Positions 18,478-29,000 of a stretch of DNA of 64,000 bases are shown here, in pieces. The notes beneath the pieces are model-generated. The model was given only the letters and a program-made list of their open reading frames with translations. It was not told the origin of the DNA and made no database searches. The stretch is from Bacteroidota bacterium (lineage in GTDB: Bacteria; Bacteroidota; Bacteroidia; Chitinophagales; Saprospiraceae), in NCBI GenBank assembly GCA_029557915.1, contig JAKQHS010000109.1, positions 1-64,000 on the forward strand, read 5' to 3'. How positions within the stretch are numbered: the first letter of the stretch is position 1; the number at the start of each line of letters is the position of its first letter. A program made the translations under genes and the position numbers.

Positions 18478-19209
18478 CTAAAATATGAGATTATTCAAAG
18501 GGGTCCTGAGGCCCTGAATACAACCAGCGCAATGAAGTATGATGCTGTTTCGTCCTTTCAAATGGTCAATTATTTCTAACACTTTATTTTCCAGTTGGAT
18601 ACCCTTCTTCTGAATTCGCGTGACGCCTTCCACAGCATAGGCCTGCAATTCAAAATTTGGTGATTTAATCCATTCAACAAGCTTCCGGATATTCCCCGTT
18701 TCAACCCACCTTAACATTTGTTTTGCCTGGAGTGGCAAATCATTGCCGGTTTCCCCGCATCCCATGGAGTAATAATAATCTTGTGCAAGCACTTTATTAA
18801 ATTCATCAAATCGATAGTTCGTATCGTAAAATGAATTGTATTGAACCATCAATTCCTGAATCCGCTCGTGATGGGTTGGAAAATATCCCTGGACTGCCCA
18901 GAATCGATATTTTTCCCTTTTGGCCAATTCACCGTACACGATCGAATCCTCTTTTAAAATTAGGGTTAACCGAAAATCCCAAAAGGTATTCCCCTCAATG
19001 AGTTCACATTCCCAGACCACATAGGAAAACCCAAAATCCATCGGCCTGTTCAAAAAAGGCTCAGGCGGTGCATAAATGTATTTGGAATGGACAGATTTAA
19101 TTCCTTCCAGATTTTTACTGGCCAATAATTCCTGAACAAACTTCTCCCGGGTTGATGACCTGGCGTCGTTATAGAGCCATATAGCCAAAATGACAAGAAG
19201 ATGCTTCAT
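18478..19209 (-). CDS. Hypothetical secreted protein
   Basis: 243 residues, family not recognised. A short hydrophobic N-terminus (MKHLLVILAIWLY) suggests export. The C-terminal half, with helices such as MLRWVETGNIRKLVEWI and LQAYAVEGVTRIQKKG, resembles a HEAT-like or armadillo-like helical repeat, and a short Cys pair occurs near the end (LHCAGCIQG). It is convergent with the P-type ATPase and divergent from the Gfo/Idh/MocA gene. Nothing in the context points to a function. Confidence 0.7.
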   Translation of the reverse strand: MKHLLVILAIWLYNDARSSTREKFVQELLASKNLEGIKSVHSKYIYAPPEPFLNRPMDFGFSYVVWECELIEGNTFWDFRLTLILKEDSIVYGELAKREKYRFWAVQGYFPTHHERIQELMVQYNSFYDTNYRFDEFNKVLAQDYYYSMGCGETGNDLPLQAKQMLRWVETGNIRKLVEWIKSPNFELQAYAVEGVTRIQKKGIQLENKVLEIIDHLKGRNSIILHCAGCIQGLRTPLNNLIF

Positions 19210-19278
19210 AAGGCCAATAATTCAATATGCATAGGTTCTTAACCGCACCTGGATTTAAAATTAAAGTTATTTTAGTTC

Positions 19279-20379
19279 ATGAAAAAAATATTGCCTGCCT
19301 CCCTGTTCCTGACCCTGGTCATGAATGCCTGGTCCCAGCCCTCCCCTCCCCTTCGTGTAGCCATCGACGGCATGGTCCACGACCATGTCAACTGGATCCT
19401 GGGCCGAAAACCCCTGGGAGATATTGAGATCGTTGGGATCGCGGAGCCCAACCAACAATTGGTGGACGCTTATGTCAAAAGGTATGGCTTTGACAAAAAG
19501 TTGGTCTACCCTTCCCTGGAAAAACTGGTGGAAGCGGTGCGGCCCGAAGCGGTACTCGCCTTCAACTCGGTCTACGACCACCTCAAGACCGTTGAATTTT
19601 GCGCACCGAGGGGTATCCCGGTCATGGTGGAAAAACCCCTTGCCGCCAATCTTGAACAAGCCAAAACCATGCTCACCCTGGCGAAAAAACACCATATTCC
19701 TTTATTGACCAATTACGAGACCACCTGGTATGGCAGCAACGAAATGACCTATGACCTGGTCCACACCCAAAATAAGATCGGAGAAATCCGCAAGCTCGTT
19801 TTTCACACCGGGCACCAGGGGCCGGTGGAAATCGGCTGCAAGCCGGAATTCCTGGCCTGGCTGACCGATCCCGTGCTGAACGGCGGCGGCGCCCTCATGG
19901 ACTTCGGTTGTTACGGGGCCAACCTCAGCACCTGGCTGTTTAAAGGAAAAACACCGGAATCGGTCACGGCGGTTGCTCTGCAGATCAAACCCAATATCTA
20001 TCCCAAGGTTGAAGACGAGGCTACCATCATACTGAAATACGATCAGGCCCAGGTCATCATCCAGGCTTCGTGGAACTGGCCCTTTGGCCGCAAAGACATG
20101 GAAGTCTATGGACAAACCGGATATATCTTTTGCCAGGACAACCGTCATTTAAGCCTGAGAGAAGGTGAAAAAAAAGAAACCTTGCCCTTCACCGCTGCCG
20201 AACTGCCATCCTCCCGCAAGGACCCTTTCATCTATTTCAAAAACGTGATCCGCGGAGATATAAAATTATCGCCGTCCGACCTTTCCGCACCGGAAAACAA
20301 TGAAACAGTGATGAAGATCCTGGAAGCGGCGAAAAGATCGGCTAAAAGCGGGATGACCATCAGGTGGAGTGAACTGTGA
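19279..20379 (+). CDS. Exported Gfo/Idh/MocA-family oxidoreductase
   Basis: 366 residues. A signal peptide spans about residues 1-20 (MKKILPASLFLTLVMNAWSQ). The NAD(P)-binding domain follows (LRVAIDGMVHDHVNWI, EIVGIAEPN) with the family motif MVEKPLAANLEQA (the EKP Lys of Gfo/Idh/MocA enzymes), then the substrate domain (FGCYGANLSTWLFKG, WNWPFGRKDMEVYG). It probably oxidises or epimerises a sugar or polyol, and the signal peptide suggests a periplasmic location, as for many Bacteroidota members. Not in an evident operon. Confidence 0.9.
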   Translation: MKKILPASLFLTLVMNAWSQPSPPLRVAIDGMVHDHVNWILGRKPLGDIEIVGIAEPNQQLVDAYVKRYGFDKKLVYPSLEKLVEAVRPEAVLAFNSVYDHLKTVEFCAPRGIPVMVEKPLAANLEQAKTMLTLAKKHHIPLLTNYETTWYGSNEMTYDLVHTQNKIGEIRKLVFHTGHQGPVEIGCKPEFLAWLTDPVLNGGGALMDFGCYGANLSTWLFKGKTPESVTAVALQIKPNIYPKVEDEATIILKYDQAQVIIQASWNWPFGRKDMEVYGQTGYIFCQDNRHLSLREGEKKETLPFTAAELPSSRKDPFIYFKNVIRGDIKLSPSDLSAPENNETVMKILEAAKRSAKSGMTIRWSEL

Positions 20380-20383
20380 GAAA

Positions 20384-20440
20384 TCAGCTGTGAGCTATCA
20401 TAAATCAGCTATCAGCTATGTGCTATGAGCGATCAGCTAT
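20384..20440. repeat. Short tandem repeat, period 7 (atcagct/atgagct)
   Basis: Starts a few bases after the stop of the Gfo/Idh/MocA gene. About seven degenerate heptamers of the form at(c/g)(a/t)gct (for example atcagct, atcagct, atgtgct, atgagcg, atcagct). Confidence 0.75.
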
Positions 20441-20546
20441 GAGTGCATTGAATAGTACAGGTATGACGAATAAAAGTGACCCATTACAAAATGCCGGCAG
20501 CGCGTTGGGAGAAGTTATTAAGATTTGTTTACACTCACGTTTGAGC

Positions 20547-21215
20547 TTACAATAAGGTAACCATCCACCCAGCCATTAAGTTTAAATAAGAATTACCATT
20601 CGTAACCTGTATTGTCGGCCTCAGGTAAAAGTTACCAAGTTTAAAGGCCAGTTGGTAATTGTAATAAGGAAAGCTATATGATTCTTCCCGGATTCCAAGA
20701 GGTGAGGGGTCATGTCTGTAATGAGAATGGCCCCGGCCCAAACCAAAAGATGGGGAAATCGAGAACAGATTGGCAAAATGAAAATTCCTGTAAACGCTCA
20801 GGCCATACAAAAAGGAATGGATACTGGCATTGTCTCCGGGGCTTCCATAGATGAGCCGGTTAAATTGGTATCCGGCATCAATGGAAAAAGATAGTATCGT
20901 ATGGTGTTGCTCTTGTTTTAGCACCAGGTAATTAAATCCTAAAGCACCGAGATAAGTGTTTAATTTTACGTTGTTGTTTTGAACGGTATACTTAGTTATT
21001 TCTCGACCAATGGTCAGGCTGCCCGTAAATCTTCCCCTGAAGGTATATCCTCCTGTCAGTGCCCAGAGGTTTGAACGGCCATCCCCATTATTCAGATGAG
21101 AATACGATGGGGCCAGGTGGTATCCACTGGTCTTTACCGGAAACAAATAATTCTGAGCAGACAACAGAAATGTGAAGTGAACTACAATAAATGTTAGGGA
21201 AAAGCGGTGTTTCAT
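20547..21215 (-). CDS. Putative outer-membrane beta-barrel protein
   Basis: 222 residues. Signal peptide about 1-20 (ending LLSAQN). The rest has alternating hydrophobic and polar residues, many aromatic strand ends (LWALTGGYTFRG, YLGALGFNYLVL, FSIDAGYQFNRL, FLYGLSVYRNFHF) and ends in LMAGWMVTLL, with a hydrophobic residue at the last position, as in outer-membrane barrels of about eight strands. No family name can be given. It is the first gene of the AT-rich block and is oriented as its neighbours. Confidence 0.6.
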   Translation of the reverse strand: MKHRFSLTFIVVHFTFLLSAQNYLFPVKTSGYHLAPSYSHLNNGDGRSNLWALTGGYTFRGRFTGSLTIGREITKYTVQNNNVKLNTYLGALGFNYLVLKQEQHHTILSFSIDAGYQFNRLIYGSPGDNASIHSFLYGLSVYRNFHFANLFSISPSFGLGRGHSHYRHDPSPLGIREESYSFPYYNYQLAFKLGNFYLRPTIQVTNGNSYLNLMAGWMVTLL

Positions 21216-21287
21216 TTAAAAAATATTTTGTTCGTTTCAATTTTTCTTTATCTATGGATTTTTCAGTCACTTTTATTTGACCGGAAG

Positions 21288-21366
21288 CCCTTACCCTTTG
21301 ACCCCTATGACCCTTGACCCCTCTTGACCCTTGACTCTTGACTGTTGACTATTGCCTATTGGCCCT
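21288..21366. repeat. Short tandem repeat, period 7 (acccttg)
   Basis: About ten degenerate heptamers (acccttg, acccctc, ttgactc, ttgactg, ttgacta, ttgccta) between the outer-membrane protein and the CHU_C gene, ending a few bases after the stop of the latter. Confidence 0.8.
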
Positions 21367-21373
21367 TCCCCTC

Positions 21374-21904
21374 CTATTCACACTTCTTCTCCTTATTCCC
21401 CTTAGTCCGGTCCACCTTCCCGTCCGGACCTGCCTGCTCAGGGAAATAACAACCGCTTTTTTGTTTGATTTCATCTGCATCGGCTCCGCATTCTATCCGG
21501 CAGGCTCTTCCTGTTAAAACCCTGGTATCACCTTGCCTATTCACCATAATTAAAGAATATTTAAAAGCTCCGATGTACGGCAGGCCATCTTTCCTCATAC
21601 CATCCCAACCATAATTTTCAAGGTTTGAATAGACAACGGTTGGTCTATAAAAAAGGACTGTATCACCAACATCTGTAAACACAGTAAAATCAATGATCTC
21701 TACCACTTTACCACTAATAAATGGATAAAACAAATCATTTATACCATCCTTATTTGGCGTAAATACATTGGGTACATAGATAGACATATCACTATGAAGA
21801 TACTCTATGGGCTCAGCCCCACAGCAAGCAGCATATTTATCAGGCTTTTGAGCTTGGGTCTGATTGAAAACAATTACGAAAATTACTAAATTTAAATATT
21901 TCAT
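21374..21904 (-). CDS. Secreted protein with CHU_C-like gliding-associated domain
   Basis: 176 residues. Signal peptide about 1-18 (ending QTQA). VPNVFTPNKDGINDLF at about residue 45 is the signature start of the CHU_C gliding motility-associated (T9SS type B) domain, and WDGMRKDGLPYIGAFKY matches its later WDG...G.Y part. In full-length T9SS cargo this domain is at the extreme C-terminus; here it makes up nearly the whole protein and is followed by about 45 residues of Cys- and Lys-containing tail (ending KGNKEKKCE). Such small CHU_C proteins are found next to YD-repeat genes in related genomes (inference from recollection), suggesting an accessory surface role. Confidence 0.75.
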   Translation of the reverse strand: MKYLNLVIFVIVFNQTQAQKPDKYAACCGAEPIEYLHSDMSIYVPNVFTPNKDGINDLFYPFISGKVVEIIDFTVFTDVGDTVLFYRPTVVYSNLENYGWDGMRKDGLPYIGAFKYSLIMVNRQGDTRVLTGRACRIECGADADEIKQKSGCYFPEQAGPDGKVDRTKGNKEKKCE

Positions 21905-21929
21905 AACTTTTGATATTAATACTAAAAAA

Positions 21930-22343
21930 CTATTGTTTAATTACGCTGACTATTCTTACAATATTTCCATCAGAAATTCTTAAATAATATCTACCTGCTA
22001 CTAAACTTGAAATATCAATTTTACCATCCTTTAATGTCCCTGAGTAAAATTTTCTGCCAAGAATATCTGTAATAAAGATTTGGCTGTTAGAAGATAAGTA
22101 ATCAGATCTGACTTCTATGAGGTCATTAGTTGGATTAGGGAAAATATTGATATAATGATCGGCTAATTGGGAATGAGTAACCTGATAATTATTATTTGCA
22201 ATAGGCTCAATAAAGCTTCTTATAGCTTGTGGACAAATATTCCGGGCAGTTCGATCCCCTGCTGCGTCGTAAGCGAAAGTAATGCACTGAGATGAAGCTC
22301 TAAGATGTAAGCCAATTATCGCGAATATTAAAATATGTTTCAT
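21930..22343 (-). CDS. Miniature YD-motif protein with T9SS type A sorting domain
   Basis: 137 residues. Signal peptide about 1-18. Immediately after it comes FAYDAAGDRTARNICP, a single YD-repeat-like motif, then a linker and a type A T9SS sorting domain (INIFPNPTNDLIEVRS, then VAGRYYLRISDGN) at residues about 63-137. It is therefore almost only signal peptide, one YD motif and export tag. It lies 25 bases upstream of the CHU_C gene on the same strand and 155 bases downstream of the putative immunity gene, so it may belong to the RHS locus. No enzymatic domain is seen. Confidence 0.75.
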   Translation of the reverse strand: MKHILIFAIIGLHLRASSQCITFAYDAAGDRTARNICPQAIRSFIEPIANNNYQVTHSQLADHYINIFPNPTNDLIEVRSDYLSSNSQIFITDILGRKFYSGTLKDGKIDISSLVAGRYYLRISDGNIVRIVSVIKQ

Positions 22344-22498
22344 AAATAAATTTAAATTTAATACGAATTAAGCCAAAGCAATATTGAAATGACTTCATTT
22401 ATAAAGTCTTTTAAAAAATAGTTTTTATTCTTCATCTACCATATTATTTTTCATAGGCAATGCAATTTCACTACTATTAAAATGGTTTTTTTATATTT

Positions 22499-23056
22499 CT
22501 AAATATTTTTATTTTTTTTAGAACTGTTCAATTTATTTATAGCCATTTTATATCTTATTTTATAGGATGGAGCTAATTTTCGTTTATCTATTTGGTCAAT
22601 AAAATTTACAAAATCTTTGTAATTTCTTTCTTCCCAAGCTTTTGTAGCAGCATCTAATTTTTGACTAACCAATAGTTGCATCGTGTATATTTCTCCTTCT
22701 TTGTAAACATATTTTTCCAGCGCACTTAAAGCATATTTATTACCTGCAATCAATGGTTTCCCTCTTCCATTAAAAAATGTACAAAGATTCTTGGCAAACG
22801 TATCTGGTGTTACATTATTGATTTTTAGATCTGAGTTAAAAGCATTTTTAAGCACATACTCATCAACAGCATATAATAAATCATCTTTCTTTCCAACATA
22901 AAGATTCTGAGATTTCTCTTTCTCATTGTAATTAAATAGAATTACTACTTTATCTGATTTCAATTTCATATGATTTATAGATTGCTCTATGATGATCAGA
23001 TGGTGTTTCTGAAAAATCAAACCTAGCTTTTCGGATATAAGTTCATTAAAGTCCAT
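22499..23056 (-). CDS. Putative immunity protein for the upstream RHS toxin
   Basis: 185 residues from the ATG at 23056, 5 bases after the RHS stop; an earlier in-frame ATG at 23083 would overlap the RHS gene by 22 bases and add nine residues. I prefer the inner start because the protein then begins MDFNELISEKLGLIFQKHHL, a start style typical of small cytoplasmic immunity proteins. No signal peptide; Lys- and Asn-rich, very AT-rich DNA. No family is recognised. Position is the main evidence: directly after a polymorphic RHS toxin gene, co-oriented and almost certainly cotranscribed. Inferred role: binds and neutralises the C-terminal toxin domain in the producing cell. Confidence 0.6.
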   Translation of the reverse strand: MDFNELISEKLGLIFQKHHLIIIEQSINHMKLKSDKVVILFNYNEKEKSQNLYVGKKDDLLYAVDEYVLKNAFNSDLKINNVTPDTFAKNLCTFFNGRGKPLIAGNKYALSALEKYVYKEGEIYTMQLLVSQKLDAATKAWEERNYKDFVNFIDQIDKRKLAPSYKIRYKMAINKLNSSKKNKNI

Positions 23057-23061
23057 AACTT

Positions 23062-26000
23062 TTATCTTATTGGTGGTATCCATTCTCCGCTACTTGGACT
23101 ATATATCCAACCGCGAGTATGTAAAATGTATCTCTCAGCATTTAAGAATCCGCCGGTAGGAATAAGATTTCCATTAGGCAGTCTATATGAATCAAAAATT
23201 GGTTTACCTAAATTCATTTCGCTACGAAGGGCGCTATAATTGGCTTTCCAGTTTAATTTTGCCAAACCCTTATTTGGAAGATGAAGCATATAATCCCCTA
23301 TTTTCCAGCCTGTAGATTTACTTGTTTGCTGGGCACCCCACTTAAATAAATTTAATCCTCCTTGCTGTGTTCCAGTCTTGGTGGCAAATCTTGCAGCATT
23401 ATAAATTAGCCCGTCCGCCCCAATTATCACTTTCTCAGCACCAATAACAAGCTCAGGGACGTTATATTTTATAATATCATCAGCAGTTTCTCCTATTATC
23501 CTTGTAGTTCCTGCACCTGTTGTATAGCCTCCAAATGATCTCCAAGAATAGTTAAAAATGCTGGAGCCAAGTAGATCTGCCATTTTACCGGCACCTGAAG
23601 CTCCAAAGGCGTCTAACGCAACATGAAAAGCATATTTTGTTATATCTTTAACATTATCTAATTGAGGCAAATGCCCATATGATATGTCCAATAGTACATT
23701 CGTAGTAGCTGTGTATGAACCGCCTGCTAATGGATTGACCACGCTAATGCCCCCACCTAAAAACCCTGACATAAAATAGCTTAAACCCTGTCCGAAATTT
23801 TGGACTTTACTAAAATTACTCCATAAATTAAGACCTCCACCTATTAGTGCTGCTCCGGCAAAAACTAATGGTATAATTTCACCTGAGGGATCGTTATATT
23901 TCAATGGGTTATTTAAAACATAACTATACCTATTAAAGGCCTGACTAAATTCTGGAAATTGGACATAATTATCAACAGCCAACATCCTTCCCACAATCGG
24001 ATCATATAATCTGCCATTCATATTTATTAACTTGAATAGCTCCAGATGTTCATGTCCAGTAAATCCCCTGGTCAACCAGATAGGTGGTGCAGTTACTCCG
24101 CTATAAGTCCAGTTGGAGTAGTTACGATATCTACCCCAGGCATCAAAGTTTTGATTATGGACTACAGTTCCTATATTATTGGTAACATTTAAGATTGAGC
24201 CTAAATGATCTGTATAAGTGTAATAGTATGTATCGGTCCCGCTTTCTCTTATGACTATTGCCATCAAACCGTCACCCGCATTAATGTAATGGATATATTT
24301 TGTACTACCCCCGGTTATATCCTTTTCATAATCTCCAAAAAAGTAACGGGTATTGGTGGTGGATCCGTTTTGGATCAAAACACTTTTTATTCTATTTTCA
24401 TCATATCCATAAGTATAATTCAGTGTATTAATTCCTTCTGTGAGGGAAGTTGGCTGTAAGAAGGAAGAATAAGTTGGAAGGGACTGACTGGCGGAAGATA
24501 TGGTTCCTGCAGAAGGATTGATTTGAGTGACGGCATTTATTCTTGAACTTGTATATGCATATGTACCCGCATCAGTCTTACTGGAAATGTTTCCGTTATT
24601 TGAATAGACGGTTGTATAAGTTGTTAATCCTGTTACCAGACTGCTCGTCAGCCTATTCAGGTTATCATAACCAAAAGTTTCTGTTTTGCTGGCGATACCA
24701 TCTACCCTGCTTGTTAAATTTCCACTATTGTGATTCCAGTTAAGACTTAAGTTTTGAACACCCGTAGTACTATAGTTGGTTGGAATCCCATAAAAATAAG
24801 TATTCGTACTTGATTTGCCATTCCCCAGGCTATATGTTTTATATTGATCATAACCATTCATGGTTCCATTTGTAAAAATGGTAACAGAATTATCAGTATT
24901 CTTAACTGTACTAAGGTATCCATTTGCATCATAATTATAATTGAGCGCAAAGGATGAAGGATAGGAAACTGTACTTACATTACTATAACTAGCATCGTAA
25001 GTATATGTCTTAGTGTGTGCAACTCCGTCCACGGTCTGTTTATCTGTCCATAAATCACCATATCCATTATATGTATACTCCTGCAGATCCCCTGCGAAGC
25101 CGGTAATCTTTTTTATTTTGCCAATTGAGGCATAACTTCCTGCCTGATAGTACTCATAAGTAGTTGTTCCTTCCGGCATAGTTTTGGTGAGAATTCTACC
25201 CATGGTATCATAGGTCATAGTGTGCGTCTGGCTCTTTGCATTTACTTGTGTAATTAATTGACCCAAAGCATCGTAATCATATGAGGTCGTACCAGCATTG
25301 ATATCTACCATACTGGATTGCCTGGCATAGACATCATAATTATTAGTAACTAAAGTCGATGCACCATTGATTACAGTTTTAAGACCTCCATGACTGTAAT
25401 AGGCGTAATTGAGTGTTCCTCCATAATCGGTGGCACTGATTGTTTTCCCGGTTGCGTCCGATACTTTAGAAGATACCTGACTTGCAGGATTGGTGGAAGT
25501 GGTTGTAAGATTCCCACTTGCATAAACATATCCTAATGTGCTGGTATAGTTAGTTCCTCCTTTATTTTCCACAATAGAGGCGAGCCTTCGATACCCATCG
25601 TAATTGAATGTAGTCAATAAACCTGTTTCTCCTGATTTGTAGGGTCCTGTGGTGGTGAATACTTCCCCATTAGCTGTATAGGTCTTCTCAGTGGTTATCC
25701 ATTGGTTTTGCCATCCTTCTGTCTCCGTCCTCCGTTCTCTATCCAATACATCGTTGTAAATTTTAATATCAGGCCTATGTGGGTGAGTAATTTGTTTATA
25801 ATATCTTGACCCATAACTCGTGGTAAAATTATATGAAGTAGTTATGTTATAAAATTGGGGAGTGGTCATAGATATCTCCCTGCCAAAAGCATCAAAAGAA
25901 AATGAAGTAATTAAGCCCATTATGTCAGTCACACTATAAGGCTTACCCCATAAGCTATGATAGTAGGTGTAAGTAACTCCTACAGGAGTGGTGGTAGTAT

Positions 26001-29000
26001 TGGGCCATCTGCCCATTGTATCAAACTGTGATGAGAAGATATTTCTAGCAGTAATACCTGATGCGCTAATACGAGCGGATATTTGATTTCCCAAATTATT
26101 ATAATAATAAGTAGTGGTGACAGCTTTGGGTTGGCCAACAAACTCAACCTTTGTTAGCATCTGACCAAGACTATTGTAAGTCATATTTATGACAGAGCTA
26201 TATGCTGTTTGCCCGGTACGGGTATTTGACACCGTTACTGAGGTTGGTAGTGCAGGTACCGGAGTGCCGTATTGCCCATAAGTTGTAGTAGTGGTTGTAG
26301 TTTCAACACTATTATTGTTAACTACTTGTGAGGTTACATTTCCATATGAATCAAATACAGAATTTGCTGTTGAGAGAGTTCTTCCTTCAAAAACTTTATT
26401 CTCAAGCACATTATTAATGCGATACCAATATCGACCAGTGCCTTGAGATAAAAATTGATTAGAATTGGTAACTTCCTTGACTAGTGAGCCATTTGAAATT
26501 AATATAATACTATCCTTATACGGTGCAGCTACATAATAAGTCAAATTAAATTCGTTCTCTGACTTTTTTCTGAATCCCGAGGCTGCATTGTCGCTATTTA
26601 TTTTTTTGAATCCCAAAAATCCCTTCCCTTCTTTATGTAATTTTGCTTCTGCATAATTATATGTCATGGAGTTCATACCGCCGATTCCATTATCCATCTT
26701 TATTTCAGATACAAAATGCATGGGTAATTGTATATTATTTACATTCCCGGAGAGTGTAGGGCCTTTATTATAAAAGGTTCCCGATTCATTCATTCTTTTA
26801 TAAATCCATTGGGTGGTATAGTCGTAACCATTTTTGACTTTTTCAAGAAAAAGCTCCTTGCCAAATGGCATAAAATGATAAATATCAAAGTAGGACAGAT
26901 AATTAGTTCGAACTAATATTTCAGATTTGCCATCTCCATTATAGTCAAATGGCGTAAGCGGCATGGTATTTAAAGTAGTAGTAGTTCCAGTGTAGAGGTA
27001 AAAATAGAAACTACTTCCTCGAGAAAAATATACATGATACGTTGAAGAAGTGGTTCCAAGAATGCCATGAAAAATATCAGTTTTGCCATCACCGTTACAG
27101 TCCATCAACAGTATTTTATCTCCGGAATATTCAGATGTAACTGTGGGTACTGTAGTAAAAGTAAAAGCACTTTGGTCAAATGAAGTACCGGTTGATAGGC
27201 ATTTATACCATGGGGCATTATTTAGAGTAGTACTACTCCTATATAAAATATCCATCTTCCTGTCCCCATTAAAATCTCCAAAAAATGGAAGATGATCCTG
27301 GGTAGGAAATCCTGCATAATATATGCTACGAGCCACATATCCATCAATAGTATATATCTCTGAATTGTTACCGCTCGTAACCATTAGATCACTTTTACCA
27401 TCGCCATTAAAATCCAATACCTGAATCCGCTTGGCCGATTGCCAGTTATTGACTGGAATATTAATCGTACCAGTCGTTCCTACAGTAAGAAAGGATGGCG
27501 AACTTCCTCCATAGTAAATATGTATGCCGATTGTAGTAGGGGAAGAAGTATATCCTAAAATACTCAATAAATCCCCTTTGCCATCTCCATTAAAATCCCC
27601 AGCAAACAAAAAGTGTCCTGTTGTAGAGTTGATTTTACTATACCCGGTATAGGCATTGATAGTGACAGAGTCACTAAAAGGGGTAGTATTGGATCCATTA
27701 TAAATTCTGGCAAACTGAAAAGCCCATGTTCCACCGTATCCTGTTGTTTTAGCAGCCGCAAAATCGTCTATCCCATCTCCGGAAAAGTCATTAGTCAGGA
27801 AAGTATATAAGTCAGGTATTGATTTTTTCTTTAAAGCTGAAAAATTTCCAGCTAAGTTTTTAACAATTGGGGCACTAAATGAGGTAGCTTGATTAATAGC
27901 AGGAATTGCTTTAAATAATCTTATTTGGGAGCAATATTCAATATTATCGGATAATATTTTGTTGGCTTCCACTAAATCTGAAAAACCATCTCCATCGAAA
28001 TCACCTGAGTAGTAATTGCCATCCTGAATACCTGTAGTATTAGTTCCGTATCGTTGAACAATGGTCGGTTGATCACCATATTTGAAGATCGTACTATTTA
28101 ATTGACTGCCATTACTACCTTTCTCGATAATTTCATTAAGATAGCTATTGATATTATCCCATCCATAGTTAAATTGGTAAATTTTAAATGCTGCACTACT
28201 TTCACCGGTTATAGTAATATTATCCAAAAATTTGTCCTGTGTTCGTGCAGTACCAGCTTCATACACTGTGTTAACATCTGACCTGGAGACATAATTGAAT
28301 TTGATTTTATTATAAGGAGTGAGACCTGCTGCTGTGTTACCTGTATAATTGATTTCATTAAACGTTATAGAAACACCGACTCCATTGTTATACGAATATT
28401 CTATATAGTTCCCGTCGGGATAAGTGATCTTAGAGAGCAACCAGCTCATGACCTGGGTTTGGGCAGTATTCATTGCTCGTGAGTTTGAGGTTCCACCATA
28501 TTCCATGGTTCTGCCATCTTTCAGAAATACAGTAAGGTATTGAGGCCCGGTACCTATTGAACCAAATGCAGTAATTGTTGCAAAATTTTCAGATTCCGTA
28601 CCATATGTAGAACCAGCAGCGCCATAAGTCCCGGTTTTTAAAACCAATCTGCTGCCATCCAAAGAATATCTATCACCAGTAGTGAGCTCGACGGGTGCCA
28701 CATTACCATCATGATAAATCGTTTTTGGAATCCTGGAAATTGAAGACATTCCAGTAATGGACCACCCCTGGCCTAAAACACTATAGCCTCCTAAAGAGTT
28801 ATATAGTATTGAAAGTGAAGGTACTACTCCATTAGTGCCGGGGGGTACTACTATCGGAATCGTATAGGTCGCAGCACCGGATAAGTCCACATCGGCTGAA
28901 GCTGCGACTGTACCCACAGGCAGGGCCGTATTGACAGTCTTGGTAAATGTGCCGCTTGTGTATAAAGCTCCCTGCCCGCTTGTTTCAATTAAATAAAAAA

